A stretch of 64,000 bases of DNA from Geosiphon pyriformis. Its lineage: Eukaryota; Glomeromycota; Glomeromycetes; Archaeosporales; Geosiphonaceae. The stretch covers positions 1,098,604-1,162,603 of the forward strand of contig JAAOMT010000226.1 in assembly GCA_016748015.1 (NCBI GenBank), in the 5' to 3' direction. Positions within the stretch are counted from its first letter, which is position 1; each line of letters starts with the position of its first letter. Shown piece after piece: positions 28,728-40,769 of this stretch. The notes beneath the pieces were generated by a model that did not search any database, was not told the DNA's origin, and saw only the letters and a program-made list of their open reading frames with translations. Position numbers and translations under genes: made by a program.

Positions 28728-29100
28728 GTCCCAAGATTTAGCATGCTTAATACTGGTAGTTAACAACATGTTAGCAAACAAAAGTTCAGCCAACAAATCT
28801 ACCATAACATCAGGAGTCTCAGGCTTTTTCGGTTTTTTGAATAAGAGATCACAAGAGTAGACACTTTCAATACACACTTTTTTTTTACTATTCCAACCCA
28901 GCTGAAACCAAACCAGAACCACTAGCAGACAAACTTACCTGTTTTATTATAACAAAAAAGGGTGTATTAGAAGAAATAACTTAAGAAAACAAAGGGAAAA
29001 AAGAAAAAAAAAAGCAATTTTTTCAAAAAACTTTTACTCTCATCGTGGTCAGGAGATTGACAAAAGAAAAAAAAATTTGTGCCACAGAATTTCATTAATA
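28728..29100. repeat. 373-base segment duplicated on both sides of the gap (right copy)
   Basis: Second copy of the contig-end overlap. This copy leads into the true LINE 5' flank. Confidence 0.9.
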
Positions 29101-29890
29101 ATAATTAAAATCTTTAATAAACAATAATTAATTTTGGTGTAATAAGTAAATAATATAATAAAATAAATATTACAAATAGATTTTTTAAAGTATTAAAAGA
29201 TTATATAATTATCAAAAAATATGTATATATATTTTTTACATAAATTTGGGTTAATTAATAGCCAATAATAAGATTAGCATATTATATAGCAAATTAATAT
29301 TATCTAAAACTTAAAAATATTATAATATTCATATTATCAAAAATTATATTTTCTTAATATTAACTTAAATTAGTTTTGATTATTACTTTAAAACCAATTT
29401 TTAGCATTATTTAAGACTCAAAGTTATCATAATATGTATATTATTAAAAATTGTATTTTTTTAATATTAAATTAAGTTGGTTTTTATTGTTGTTTTAAAA
29501 CCAAATTTTTAATACTAATATTATTTAAACTTAGAGTTACTATAGTATTTATATTATTAAAAATTGCATTTTTTTAATATTAATTTAAGTTAGTTTTTAT
29601 TATTGTTCTAAATTCAAATTTTTAATATTAGTATTATTTAAAAGTTAAAATTACTACAATATTTATATTATTAAAAATTATGTTTTTTTAATATTAATTT
29701 AAGTAGTTTTATTATTATTTAAGACAAATTTTAAGCTAAAAAAATTAAAATAGCAATTTAAAAAAAGTTACACTTATTTTTTTTATATAATTTTATTAAT
29801 TTTATTAATTATTAAACTAATTTTTTTAACAGTTTTTTGCTATTATTTTAAATAATTTTATAAATAATAATACTTTTATAAGGAAATTAA
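29094..29890. repeat. Right half of repeat X
   Basis: After the target-site duplication the sequence aligns with 41445-42005 (AACAATAATTAATTTTGG against AACAATAATTAATTTTAG, then ATATTACAAATAGATTTTTT against ATATTGCAAATAAATTTTTT). It contains three local near-repeats of about 110-120 bases around TTGCATTTTTTTAATATTAA. No coding sequence. Confidence 0.65.
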
Positions 29891-31878
29891 AAAAAATTAA
29901 AAAAATTTATTGTAATTTTTATATAGTGTTTTATTATTTTACAATAATACACAAGTAAATTATAGTTTTATTATTTTTAATTATAAAATAGTTATTAAAA
30001 TTAATTAAAACATAATTTATATTTAGGTTTTTAAAATTATTAAAATTATTAATTATTTTTATTAATAATTTTAATAATTAAACAAAATTAATAATAAATT
30101 TATTAATCAACTATTTATTGGGTTTTGAATTTAAATAACAAAAAAAATAACAATTATTTAAGAAACTAAAACAAAAATAAAAACAAAAACAAAAAGTATA
30201 AAATAAGTTAGTTTTTATATTTTTGTAAAAAAATAAACTTTTTGTTTTTTTGTTTAATTTTTTTATAATTTATATATTTGATTGATTTTTTATATTTAAT
30301 TATAAAATTATTAAAATTTAAAATTTTTTTAATTTTATTTGTTATTTAAAAATCAAAATCAAAATTCTAAACTTTTGTTTAAATTAAATAATAAAAAACT
30401 TTTTTTTTTAATATTTTTAAGTATTGTTATTTATAAAATATAAAAAAATAATTAATAAAATATAACATAAATTAGTTAATTATATAAAAAAATAGTCAAA
30501 TAACATAGAAATTTTAATAATAATTTAGAAAAAATATAAAATAGTTAAAGATTTAAAATATTTATATTATAAAAGTTATGTAAATATAATAATAATAATA
30601 ATAATAATAGAAAAAAACATTTAATTTAGAAATTAAAAATTTAATAATTAAAGCAAATTTTTTTATAAAATTATATTTAATTATTTATAATAAATTTATT
30701 AATTAAATTTATTTAACTACATAAATTATTATTTATTTTATTAAAATCACTTATTTTTAATATTTTTTTATTAAAATAATAAATACTAATAGCTTATATT
30801 TAAAAAAGTTATAATATTAAAATAACAATTTTTAATTATAACTATTAATAAAATACTAATTTTTTTATTTATTTTAGTTTATTTTATTTTATTTTTTGTT
30901 ATTGTTTTTATTAAATTAATTGATTAAAAAATAAGTATTAAGATTATAATATTACATATTACTTGGCAAAAAGCACAAAAATAAGCATAATATTAATTAT
31001 TTAATAATTAAATAACTTATTAAAAAGTAAAAAACATCAAAATAAACTGATTATTATATTAAAAAATAAAATACTAAATATTGTCAATTATTATTAAAAA
31101 TTTCAATTATTAAAACTATTAAATTTACCAAAACTTTTAAATTATTACAAATTATTAAATCATATATTTATTTTTAATAACATTCTAAAATGCTAAAATA
31201 TATTGTAAAAAAAACAAAGTTATTAAACAAGTAGTTTTTTAAACATATTCTTATATATAAAAAAAGCTTAAGAGTTTTTAAATAACTTTAAAAATTATTC
31301 TTAAAATAAAATAATTTTAAATTATTTTCTAATAAATTATATAAACTTATAATGTGTTTTATTTACACATAATTTATTATATAGTAATCATGTAATTTAT
31401 TATTTTATTAATAAAATAATTATTTTTATATCTTTTTTATATATTATATGAAAATTTTAATAATGACACAATATTTAATGTTTTTAAAATATTCGCATCA
31501 TAATAACAAAATAATACAATTTAATTAACAACTTAATTAAATATAAATTTTTTGACAATTAAAAAACATTAATTAAAATTAATAATTAACACATATAAAT
31601 ATGTTTTAAAATTATTATATGCTTTTATTAATAGCTTAATTGACTTAAATAGCCAATTATTTATAAACAACACATAAATTACATTTATTATGAAACATTT
31701 ACATATCATATTTAAGTAAATAACAATTAATAAAACATTAAAAAAATTATATTATTTTTATTAAAATAAAAAGCTTCAAAATATAATTTTTGATTGTAAA
31801 AAAGATCAGAAACAAGCCTACATCTGATATTACGCAGTATGTTGTCAAAAAAAAATCACCATAGTTTGTTAATAAAGC
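29891..31878. other. Very AT-rich block with a decayed LTR
   Basis: No gene. At about 30830-31200 the shared LTR order is recognisable in decayed form: AACTATTAATAAAATACTAA, a T-rich run, CAAAATAAACTGATTATTAT and AACATTCTAAAATG. The last 80 bases are the 3' flank of CLP1. Confidence 0.55.
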
Positions 31879-34303
31879 TCAGGTTTCCATCCATTTGAAT
31901 GAACCCATCAATAAATATTGATTGGGAAGGCGACCTGGACAGGGGGAAAGAATAGTCATCTTGTGTTTGATACTATCCACTTCAGATCTGAAAGGCGACA
32001 TAGAGATCTTAGTGTATTCCACATAATGGAAACTAGGTGCAAAATATTAAACATACACATAGACGAAGCCAGCAATATTTGCTTCAAGTAGACCAGATTC
32101 TTCCGGACTATTTGCCGTGCTAAGGGCAAGAATCGAGTGAGGTAATGTATCGTCTGGTTCAACTTTTACTAATTGAGTTTCGCTGACTTTTCGATCAATT
32201 CCAATAGGCAAAGCAGAAGAAGGAGCCAGTGATCCTAATCAATATGAAAGGAATTGACCAGTTAGAATTTCTTTAAAACTGTGGCAGAGTAAAAGACTTA
32301 CCGACGCCTACTCGGTAAATGGTTATGTCATGAAAATTGATCAATGATGAATAAGGTGAAAGTTCACATTTTATTGATCCATAAAAATATTCACGTATCT
32401 TTCTCATCTGAATTTGCCGGCGAAATGCTTTGTCTCTATTGACCACCTTTTTAAAGAAAAGTGAATTTAGTCTAGAAGTCGACTATTTAATTGTAAATTC
32501 ATCTTTATACTCACTCCTCCTGATTTGGATAACTTTAATACGTTAAGATCATCACGATCTTTGTATAACCGAGCCATGTCACTAAATAACCGCTCATGAC
32601 CAAGAACGATAATGATATTGACTAAAATTGCTTGAACATTGCCTTTTGAAAAGTAAACTAAGAAAACATTAGGAGTTTTAAAAGACCCACCTGAAAAAAC
32701 TTCGATACAATGCTGTATTATTTCATACCCAATATTGTCAATAAGACCACCGGTATCAATCACTAAACCAGAAATTCTGGCTAAAAAGGGAAATTTGTTC
32801 AAATTCTGTATAATAAGATTCCTTTAAATTTTACAAAATAAACTCACCGTCCTCATCTTGTTGTAATCGGTTTTCAATTGCCCGACCAAGTCTTGCAGAA
32901 AGAACTTTGTAAAGTTTTACATTTTCACTAGGCTCTGCATATCCATAATAGTATACAATGGGCATAGTAGATGATCCCATCGATGGTGCTGTTGTCGCCG
33001 AAGATCCAAAACCTTCTTCAACATCTAATATTTGATTTATGGGGGTTGCTGTGAGTGATCCAGGCATTGTAATAGTTCCCTAATTGATATTACAACGTTT
33101 TCCGGAGTGAGACTTTAGTAAAGAAAGAAATTATTATGCAATAGTTTAATACTTCGTTTGTGTCCAAATCAACAAATATAGGTTGTCGACCTTGACGTAA
33201 GGCGTAGCTAAGTAAAATCTTGGCTAGAGATGTTTTCCCTACATCTTCGGGCCCAACAATCAAAACCTGTTTTTGCAAGAATTTATTTGAAATATGCAAA
33301 ATTTATTAATTAGATTATTGACATTGATAAATTTACTTGCCCTTGGGCCATGCTCTCTCTTTGATTTTGCAGATTCTCGGCATTGTTCAAGAGCTAAATG
33401 CATATTGAGATAGCTGACCATTGGAGTTTCATTGGCAATGTATTCGACGCTACATGTTCCTCGTATGTGATGGTTGATTTTTTGTTAAGGCTGTAAAATA
33501 TACAATAAATTGATTTGTTGGATTTAAAAGCAGAAACAGAATAAATTATTTTTGAGGATATTTCAAGAGTACAACCATGCCAGGTGAAAACAGCCACCTT
33601 ACGTCCTATAAATTCGTACTCTGGCCCTATCCCGATCTCGGTGCCGAAAATCTCTGCTGTACCAGAAATCAACTAGAATCAAGAAGCAATGATTTTAAAA
33701 TATCGTGAAAAGATGTGAAAAAAATGGGGCTGATAATTCACATATGAACCGAATTTTGATGCATTTTTTATTAATGTAGTATGGATGAAATTTTTCAAAA
33801 AACAAAGAAATAAAAATGGGAAGAGGATATACAGAGTGTTTAACTTGCACTGTTACAAAAGAAATTGAACAGAGCTAATCTTAAAATTAAATAATATTTT
33901 TTAAGCTTTCAAAAAGTGCATCAAATAGTCACTCAAATTAATTTTTCCAAACCTACAATCTAAATATTGTAAGGAGCATAAGCTTTTTGTTTTGAGAGGA
34001 ACTGGAAACCTAGATACTGCAACTGGAGGAAACCTGAGCCTGACAAAGTCAATTTTGTATGACGGAGAACTAAAACTGCAGAAAGTTGTTCGGCCTTAAT
34101 ACCTTGAGTTTTACTGTTACGCCAAAATCAACCTCAAAACGAAACTCATGTTCGGGCTCGAGTTTCCACTCTTTGGGTGCCTCCTCTTCCTTCAAAGGAA
34201 AACTTGTTGAAAATTTTCAACCTTAGCGCTAAGTGAACATCATTTTTCTTAGAATAAATACCTTTTTCCCAGGTTTCGTTGTTCCTTTCACGGCAGCTTT
34301 CAT
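31879..34303 (-). CDS. CLP1: CLP1, polynucleotide 5'-hydroxyl kinase of the mRNA cleavage complex, 11 exons
   Basis: CLP1 acts in the nucleus in cleavage factor IA/IIm of pre-mRNA 3' processing and, in animals, with the tRNA splicing endonuclease. Exons (- strand): 34303-34262, 34189-34103, 33672-33562, 33466-33341, 33266-33153, 33079-32848, 32780-32691, 32642-32515, 32446-32302, 32234-32057, 31987-31879; 1362 nt, 453 residues (human 425). Signatures are [35 protein letters not shown], the P-loop [38 protein letters not shown] and [16 protein letters not shown]. Two introns are unusual: an AT-AC one after residue 80 and a GC-AG one after residue 122. The gene is divergent from the coiled-coil gene at 34434. 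Confidence 0.93.
33267..33340 (-). other. GC-AG intron in CLP1
   Basis: The exon ends CCAAGG and the intron begins GCAAGT and ends AACAG. This joins HGPR to [12 protein letters not shown] as the family requires. Confidence 0.8.
33467..33561 (-). other. Candidate U12-type AT-AC intron in CLP1
   Basis: 95 nt. It starts ATATCCTC (U12 donor consensus ATATCCTT), has CCTTAAC (U12 branch consensus TCCTTAAC, here at 33484-33490) about 18 nt before the end, and ends CAC. Splicing joins WHGCTLE to [16 protein letters not shown] in phase 0, matching CLP1. No GT-AG pair in the region restores the frame with this alignment. Confidence 0.8.
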
Positions 34304-34433
34304 AGCTAAGTAATGAATGCCGGAAACTTGAATTCAAGAAAAAATCGAGGAATATCTGATATCTGATGAGATAAAGACAATCATATAAATATCTCAAATC
34401 TTCAAACTTTCCGTTTACTAACATAAAAGACAA
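34304..34433. promoter_or_regulatory. Shared upstream region of CLP1 and the coiled-coil gene
   Basis: Start codons of divergent genes are only 130 bases apart, so 5' untranslated regions and promoters must be very compact or overlapping. Confidence 0.5.
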
Positions 34434-37400
34434 ATGTCCGAAAATACCAGAATAGCTTCCTCTGTTGAAAATGAACCAACTAAAAAGTGTCCGCCGAACT
34501 TTCCATGCAATACTTCCGATAACGTAAAAGTTATCAAAGAGCGAATCATCAAAACCAACCAGTTAATGAAGCTTTTCGAAGCCAAAAATCAAGGTAATAG
34601 GTTAAGAACAATGTTAAATCTCTTTTGCCCTTCAAACTTAAATGGTCACTTATTTCTACTCGCTTAATAAGAGCTCATTAAGAGTAAAGAAAATTTTTTG
34701 GATCTTCAGGAGCACTTTTCCCAAACTCAAACTGCCAAGGATGCAGGCATGTTTTTTATTTCCAAAAATCCAAACTTTTCATTAATCATTTGCTTACATG
34801 GATTCTATCATTAGAACTGACACAGAGCAAGCAAGAAATCGCTTCCTTACAAACTTTTTTAGCAAAACTCCAAGAAGAAATAAGGATTCCCTCAAAAGAA
34901 AACGAGGTTTTGCGATTAGCTGCACAACAGCAACACGCGGAAGTAATGAAATTGAAGGAACAACTGAAACAACAAGATGCTCAACTAAAAGATCAACAGT
35001 ATTCTTCAACACAACTGGAAAAACTTCGTAATGAAAATGAAAGATTAGGGCAAAGAATAAAATCTTTAGAGGTGGGATTTTTTTATTGACTTTAATCTAT
35101 GGACAAATATCATATCGTTTCTTTGACACTCCATTCCTATTATTTTCAAAGATTTTAAAGGGTCAGCTGGAATTCAAAGTTCAAGAAGGCGAACAAATTA
35201 TAACCACTCATGAACAGCAAAAAAAAGAAATAATCAAGATAAAAAAGGAGTTGCAGAAGAGGTAGGCAATCAAACATAAAATTTCTTTTCAGACTCAGAT
35301 GCATTGGAATTAGGGGATATTTGTTTATGAAGCTCTTTCGCATGTCTAGCACTATCCTATCATCAATCTTAATTACTTCTTGTGGGATCTTTCTTATTGC
35401 TGCTGATTATTAGCATTTCTCACCACGGGCCCATGTATTCCAAATCCACTATGCCATTACAGATGTCCCTAGCATTGCACCTCTGCTAGGAGACGCTAGA
35501 ATGCATGATAAAGTGTTATTTTTGAAAGCTTTGTTTGACTTCAAACGGTGTTTTTTTAACCCATGAGAATTTCTAATTATTTAATCAATTAATCGCTATA
35601 TAGAGATGAACAGGCCAGAAAAAATCAATTTGAAAAGACAAAACTCACCGAACAATTAAAAAAACTGCAGACAGAAAAATGCAAAATCGAAGAGAAAGTC
35701 ATGATCATGGAAGAGAATTCCGAAACGCTTCAAGACAAAGAACTAGAGCGAGAACTAGAAATTAGTATATTGAAGAATTCTCTTTCCGAACGAGACAAGC
35801 AGATCACTCAATTACATCGACAGATAGAGGATTTAATTTCTAAAGCCAAAGAATGTGAAGAAATAGATAAAGATCTGGATAGGCGAAAACATGATTCCGA
35901 AATGATTCTTTTGAAAAAGGAAATTGAACAATACCAAAAAAAGTTACAAATTGTTGAATCAGAATCCCTGAAAGCTCGGGAAGAACTTACCAAGTTAAAA
36001 AATGAGGCCATTGGAATAAGTGTTTTGGAACACAACAATAGCAAGCTTCAAGGACAATTACAAACTGCACATGAAGCATTTGAAATCCAACAAAAGGAAG
36101 TAGTTAGGCTTAAAACTGAGATTGATAAGATGAATGAAATGAGGCAACAAAATATTGAACTCTTGAGAAAATCAAAAGCTGCTAATGACCAAATTGCTAG
36201 ATTGGGGGACTCTTTACAGGAAAAATCAAACACCAGTGCGCTCACCCAAAATAGCATTCAACAGCCTTTTTTAGCATTAATCCAACAACTGAATACTTGG
36301 AAAAAAAATACAGAAAATTTGGAAAAAATCAAAGTATGTGATATTTGATTTGAGTCTTAAATGATAAGTCTAACGATGAAATATTTATGCAGAGTGCCTT
36401 ACAAGATTTAGTAACAACGCAGCAAGTAGAAATTATGGAATTGCGGAAGCATCAAAGGGAGACGGATCCTAAATTGGTACTTCTTTTGCCAAATTCATAG
36501 TAAACTGCTTAGCGAAAACATTTATTTATTTGCTAAAAGAGGCATTCAATAATGGTCATCTTCGATTCAGAACGTCGATGTGTTCTACAGTCAATCTCTC
36601 GAAACCAACCAAGAAACTATACAATTTCCTTTAACCCCCATAGATATTTCTCCAAAATCTATAACTATTCCTGCTATTAACGAGGAAGAAATTAATGAAT
36701 GGGAATCGAACAGTACCCAACCTAAACTATCGGCAAACTATTCCTTAGACGTTGGCATAGATCATTCATCAGATTCTTCTACAAATTTTGGAAATACTTC
36801 ATATGCTATTCATACACCGATCGATTGTCGCGAGGACTCATTGAGCTCAAAATCTGAACTTTTTCCCCCTGATGCTCTTCGATCTACATTAGATGAGATA
36901 AATTTTCTTAACCCTCTTAATTCTCCAACAAATATCACAATTCCAAGCAAAATCGATGAAACATCAGAAAAAAATAGGACAAGCTCTGAAAAATCTATGC
37001 CTTCAAAAACGCCAATTGTTATGGCTTCGAGACCCGATCATCCATTACCTGTTGTCACCTCTCCATATCAGGATCAAAGCAAGAAAAGACGAAAAAATGA
37101 AAATGCTACTAAAACGAGCAAGAGTATAAACGATCAAAATTATGGAAGTAAACGGAGGAGATTATCCAGCAAAATGCCAGCGCCAATATCCCAAGAATCG
37201 TCATCCACTGTTGCACTTGATGACTTGATGTGTATGTATCGGTTATGCCTAGTATTTTTAATCGATTTTTGTGAATTCTGATTTGTTATTCATACTAGTT
37301 ATAAGTAAGAAGTTGGATGATCTCGCGGTGCAATCCCAAGCTATATTCAAGTCCATAAATTCCCTAAGAAATTTTGCCTTTGAAAACGCTGCCGTTCTTT

Positions 37401-38977
37401 TGAAAGCAGTTGATCAGCATATTCGTGGAATGCGTACCCCCATATTTTTGCAAGTATATTTGAACGGGGAGCAATTTAAAAAATTCTCGCGAGCGACGGG
37501 CTCAAGTATAAAGTTGCCATCAATCATTCCAAAAAAAGAAACTGATGTAATTTTATTTCTTTGGTACCTTTATATGGAGTTTCCGGAGGTAGGAGGACAA
37601 AATTTGCTCATTCATTGGTATATCTTAGCCATTATTAAGATACTTGTATTTCTTTCTAGAGTGATTTTTTGGAAATTTTCTTGCAGAATGCTAGCGAGCA
37701 AATTGTTTTGTCAAAAAACAAATCTGCAGAATTGGGATTTTCAAGGTTTAGGTTCTTTAAGTCACGACATTTCCGCTACCATGTAAAACTTCTCAAAAAT
37801 CTTACTTTTTTAATATAGCCGTTTATGTCGAATTTTTATAGCTATTTGTCGCCTCTCAAATAATTTACAACGGGCCCGTGTATTATGTTATGATCTTTTA
37901 AGGGAAATCAAAAAACCGGATTATATATTTAAGGTGCTGGAGAACATTGCGAAAGTATGGCCTCAAGTTCTCCGATACTCGATCCTCCTACAAACCAAAA
38001 TGAATGAAGGTTGGTATTCTTCAATACTGAAGCTACTTGACGCTGTTTGCTTGAACACGACATGCTACCATAAATAAAATCTATATATCAATTGCCTCGA
38101 AATTTAAGGCGGTTTATGTCCCTTGCGTATTATTGTGGCTATCGTTGCCATCATTGCCGTCAAAATTCTCGAGAGTTCAAAAGAGATTCAGGTACGGTTT
38201 TCTATCGCTATAATGCTACAAGTTAAAAAATTTTTCTTCACAAATAATTTCATCCAGGTCAAAGAGATGTATAATACATTTGTACAGAATTGCCTTTGGG
38301 AAAAACTTGATGATGCTCCGTCAATATCTGATACTCTTCGAGACTTGATAGTTATTCTGCAGTCACCGAGTTTCCAGCAAAGATATAACAAAGAGGCGCT
38401 TCAAGGTGTGATTCTTTAAAAAGATAACGCCTCTTCGTCTGATAAACAAGTGATATTTAACTCATTTTGACAATCATAGGTGATTTTCAAGAGTATCGCT
38501 TCAACCTGCTTAAATCTTATGAATTAGCTGCCGTTTGGTGTTCTTGGGATGACATATTTGAAAGTCTGGTATGCCAAACATTATGGCCTATGATCAAGGA
38601 TGAGAAAGCAGGTGATATTCCTCTGGAGATAATTGGTACCATCTGCCGTAAAGGATTGTTTGAAGTGAAAAGGAAGAAGCAAATTGAACAACTTGTTTCT
38701 CGGCTTTCTGCGTCTATCGCTCCTCAGAGCAACGGTAGGTAAATGATTATTCCTCTGTTTAGAAATGCTCTAAAGAACTCAGCATTATCTATATCTGCCT
38801 GTAGCTTCTTTTACCCTTCAAAAGCGTGCCGCTGACGTTATACTTCTTCTCGCCAATGGTGATTTAAATCAACTTGATCTTGTATTTCGCTGGTATTCAT
38901 CAATTGATTCCGAGAAACGAGGACTTTTATCAGATTCCTTTGAGATGCAACTTCAAACTTTACAGTCCTTTAATTAG
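34434..38977 (+). CDS. Long coiled-coil protein with helical C-terminal domain, 14 exons (possibly ICE1-like)
   Basis: Exons: 34434-34593, 34690-34746, 34815-35071, 35161-35261, 35604-36333, 36393-36476, 36571-37231, 37299-37588, 37687-37745, 37819-38009, 38109-38191, 38258-38405, 38480-38734, 38805-38977; 3249 nt, 1082 residues. The ninth donor has alternatives. Residues about 30-455 are a nearly continuous coiled coil (for example QLHRQIEDLISKAKECEEID). About 465-680 are Ser/Thr-rich and disordered with a basic stretch (QSKKRRKNENATKTSK), a possible nuclear signal. About 685-1082 are predicted helical: NSLRNFAFENAAVLLKAVDQ, LLREIKKPDYIFKVLENIAK, WCSWDDIFESLVCQTLWPMI. Coiled coil plus this C-terminal layout recalls little elongation complex subunit 1, but from memory only, so I leave it unnamed. 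Intron 2 has a GC donor (GCATGT). Confidence 0.75.
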
Positions 38978-40330
38978 AGATACGTATTATTCAGAGTTTT
39001 TCTTTAATAATGTACTTTGAAAGCCTTAACTGGATTTCTTATTTGAATCAGTTGCTATTCACGCTAATAGTTGGAGAAAAACACTGGAAATTCGAATTAA
39101 TTTCAAGAAATGATGATTAGAGGCAAATTTTCCTTATGCAATGTTCTTTTGTCAGGGTTTTCCAAGTTATACGAATTGAGTATATAATGGTTTAGAAGAT
39201 TGTGGGCGATTTGACATTCAGTTGTTTATACAAAATACTAGAAATATTAATATATTTTATAAAATATAAATTTATTCACAATATAATATTTCTTGAAATT
39301 ATATTGCTATGGTTTAATTAATAATTTTATTTTATTGACTTAATTATTAATTAAACCAGTCAAGTTAACTTAAGTAAAACACAGAATTTTAATAGTGTTA
39401 TATTTTTTGAAATCAAAAATACAGTTGCAACTAAAAACCAATTTAGTTATACAACTTTATCAGCTGTAATTTTTGAAAATAAAATATTAATTGCTATTTT
39501 TCTATTTAAGCTAAAAAAAAACCAGTTATTATTTAATAAAATTATTATTATTAGAGGTTTTTTTGTTTTTTTTAATGTTATTATAAATAGTTTTTCTGAA
39601 GAAATTTTTATATTTTGATGCTATTTTATAACAGATGTATTTGAAAATTTATAGATTAAAGAGTTTTTATTTAAGTTTTTTGTATAAAAAACAAAAATTC
39701 AAAAGTATAATAACTTTTAATAATATTTTATTTAACTTTTTTTTACTTTTTAACAAATTTACTTTGATGTTTTTTATTTTTGTTATAAAAAGATTTGTTG
39801 AATTATGTTTTGTAATTTAGTGTTCTTTTTTTTAATTATTATTTAAAATTTTTAATTAATTTAAAAATTTAAAAATTTAATAGTTTTTAATATTTTGTGT
39901 TTAATTTTGTTTTTTAACAAACTTATTTTGGTGTTTATTATTTTTTGATAAGTTATTTAACTTTTTATAAGTTTTAATTTTATGTTTTTTTTTGTGTTTT
40001 TTATTAAACAAAATTTGTATTCTGTTAATAGTTATAATTAAGAACTATTTTTTAGTATTTAATAATTATGTTTTTTGTATTTTTGTTTTGAAAACAATTT
40101 TAATAAAAATAATCAATAATAATAGTATTTGTAATTTATAGATTTTTTTTATAATATAATTTTTATTAGAATAATTAATAATAAATTTTTAGGTTTTATA
40201 ATTAATTAATTTTTTTAATAAATCGCTTAATGTTTTTATTTTATTTTTATTGTTATATAATATAAAACCAAAAAACTTATACTTTAAAATTACATAATTA
40301 TAAATAAATAACTATATTAAATTAATTAAG
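38978..40330. other. 3' flank of coiled-coil gene, then AT-rich DNA
   Basis: Up to about 39230 the base composition is like the gene island. From there it is very AT-rich with no recognisable gene. Open stretches are short and low complexity. Confidence 0.5.
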
Positions 40331-40339
40331 ATTTCAATC

Positions 40340-40520
40340 AAATTGAACTAAACCAAACTTTGAATATTGTTTAAATTTGGTTTAAATTATGAACTGAACT
40401 TGAATTAAACCAATTTTTTAAAATAAATTCAGTTTAAGTTTAGTATTAAATTTTTTTGACAAGTCTAAGTTTGGTTCAAGTCTGGTTTAAAGCTCATAAA
40501 CTTGTTTAAAGTTTGATAAA
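40340..40520. repeat. Self-complementary GGTTTAA-rich repeat, copy 1
   Basis: Runs such as GAACTAAACCAAACTTTGAA are followed by their rough complements (TTTGGTTCAAGTCTGGTTTA). A similar block lies at 45310-45520. Confidence 0.55.
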
Positions 40521-40769
40521 ATTAAAAAAAGATATAATTTGTACTATTTGTTTATTAATTATTACTTTGTTTAATTACTATTATTAGTTAAAAAAATATA
40601 TAAAACTATGTATGTATAACAACTCTACTCTTCAACTTATTAAAAATAAAATAGTTATTAGTATTATTCAATATTATTAAAGATTCAAAATTCAAAATAA
40701 TAGAATTTGATAATCCAAATAATCCAAATATTAATATATTTGGTAAATATAGTTTTTAGAATAAAATAT

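Larger units (their letters stand above)
21792..29093 (-). mobile_element. Near full-length LINE (non-LTR retrotransposon), degenerate, about 6.9 kb after removing the gap duplication
   Basis: On the - strand, 5' to 3': an ORF1 region with a zinc-knuckle-like segment (28.5-26.6 kb), an APE-type endonuclease (26.4-25.85 kb), reverse transcriptase (25.25-23.5 kb), RNase H (about 23.4-22.9 kb), a terminal CCHC-like finger (about 22.4 kb) and a short A-tail at 21.79 kb. This order is that of L1/I-group LINEs. Every frame has stops. The element has 8-base target-site duplications and splits repeat X. Confidence 0.88.

Noticed and set aside
28656-28922. Open frame running through the N gap, - strand
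   Set aside because: It joins sequence across undetermined bases, and its start duplicates the LINE ORF1 start at 28529. It is an artefact of the unmerged overlap.
33562-33672. CLP1 exon 3 reading on past CTLE into the AT-AC intron
   Set aside because: The continuation stays open but runs into [13 protein letters not shown] in the wrong frame relative to the family motif ETPMVSYLN. The AT-AC splice restores it.
39635-39820. 61-residue open stretch, + strand
   Set aside because: Almost only Phe, Leu, Lys, Ile and Asn from AT-rich DNA, with no motif or paralogue.
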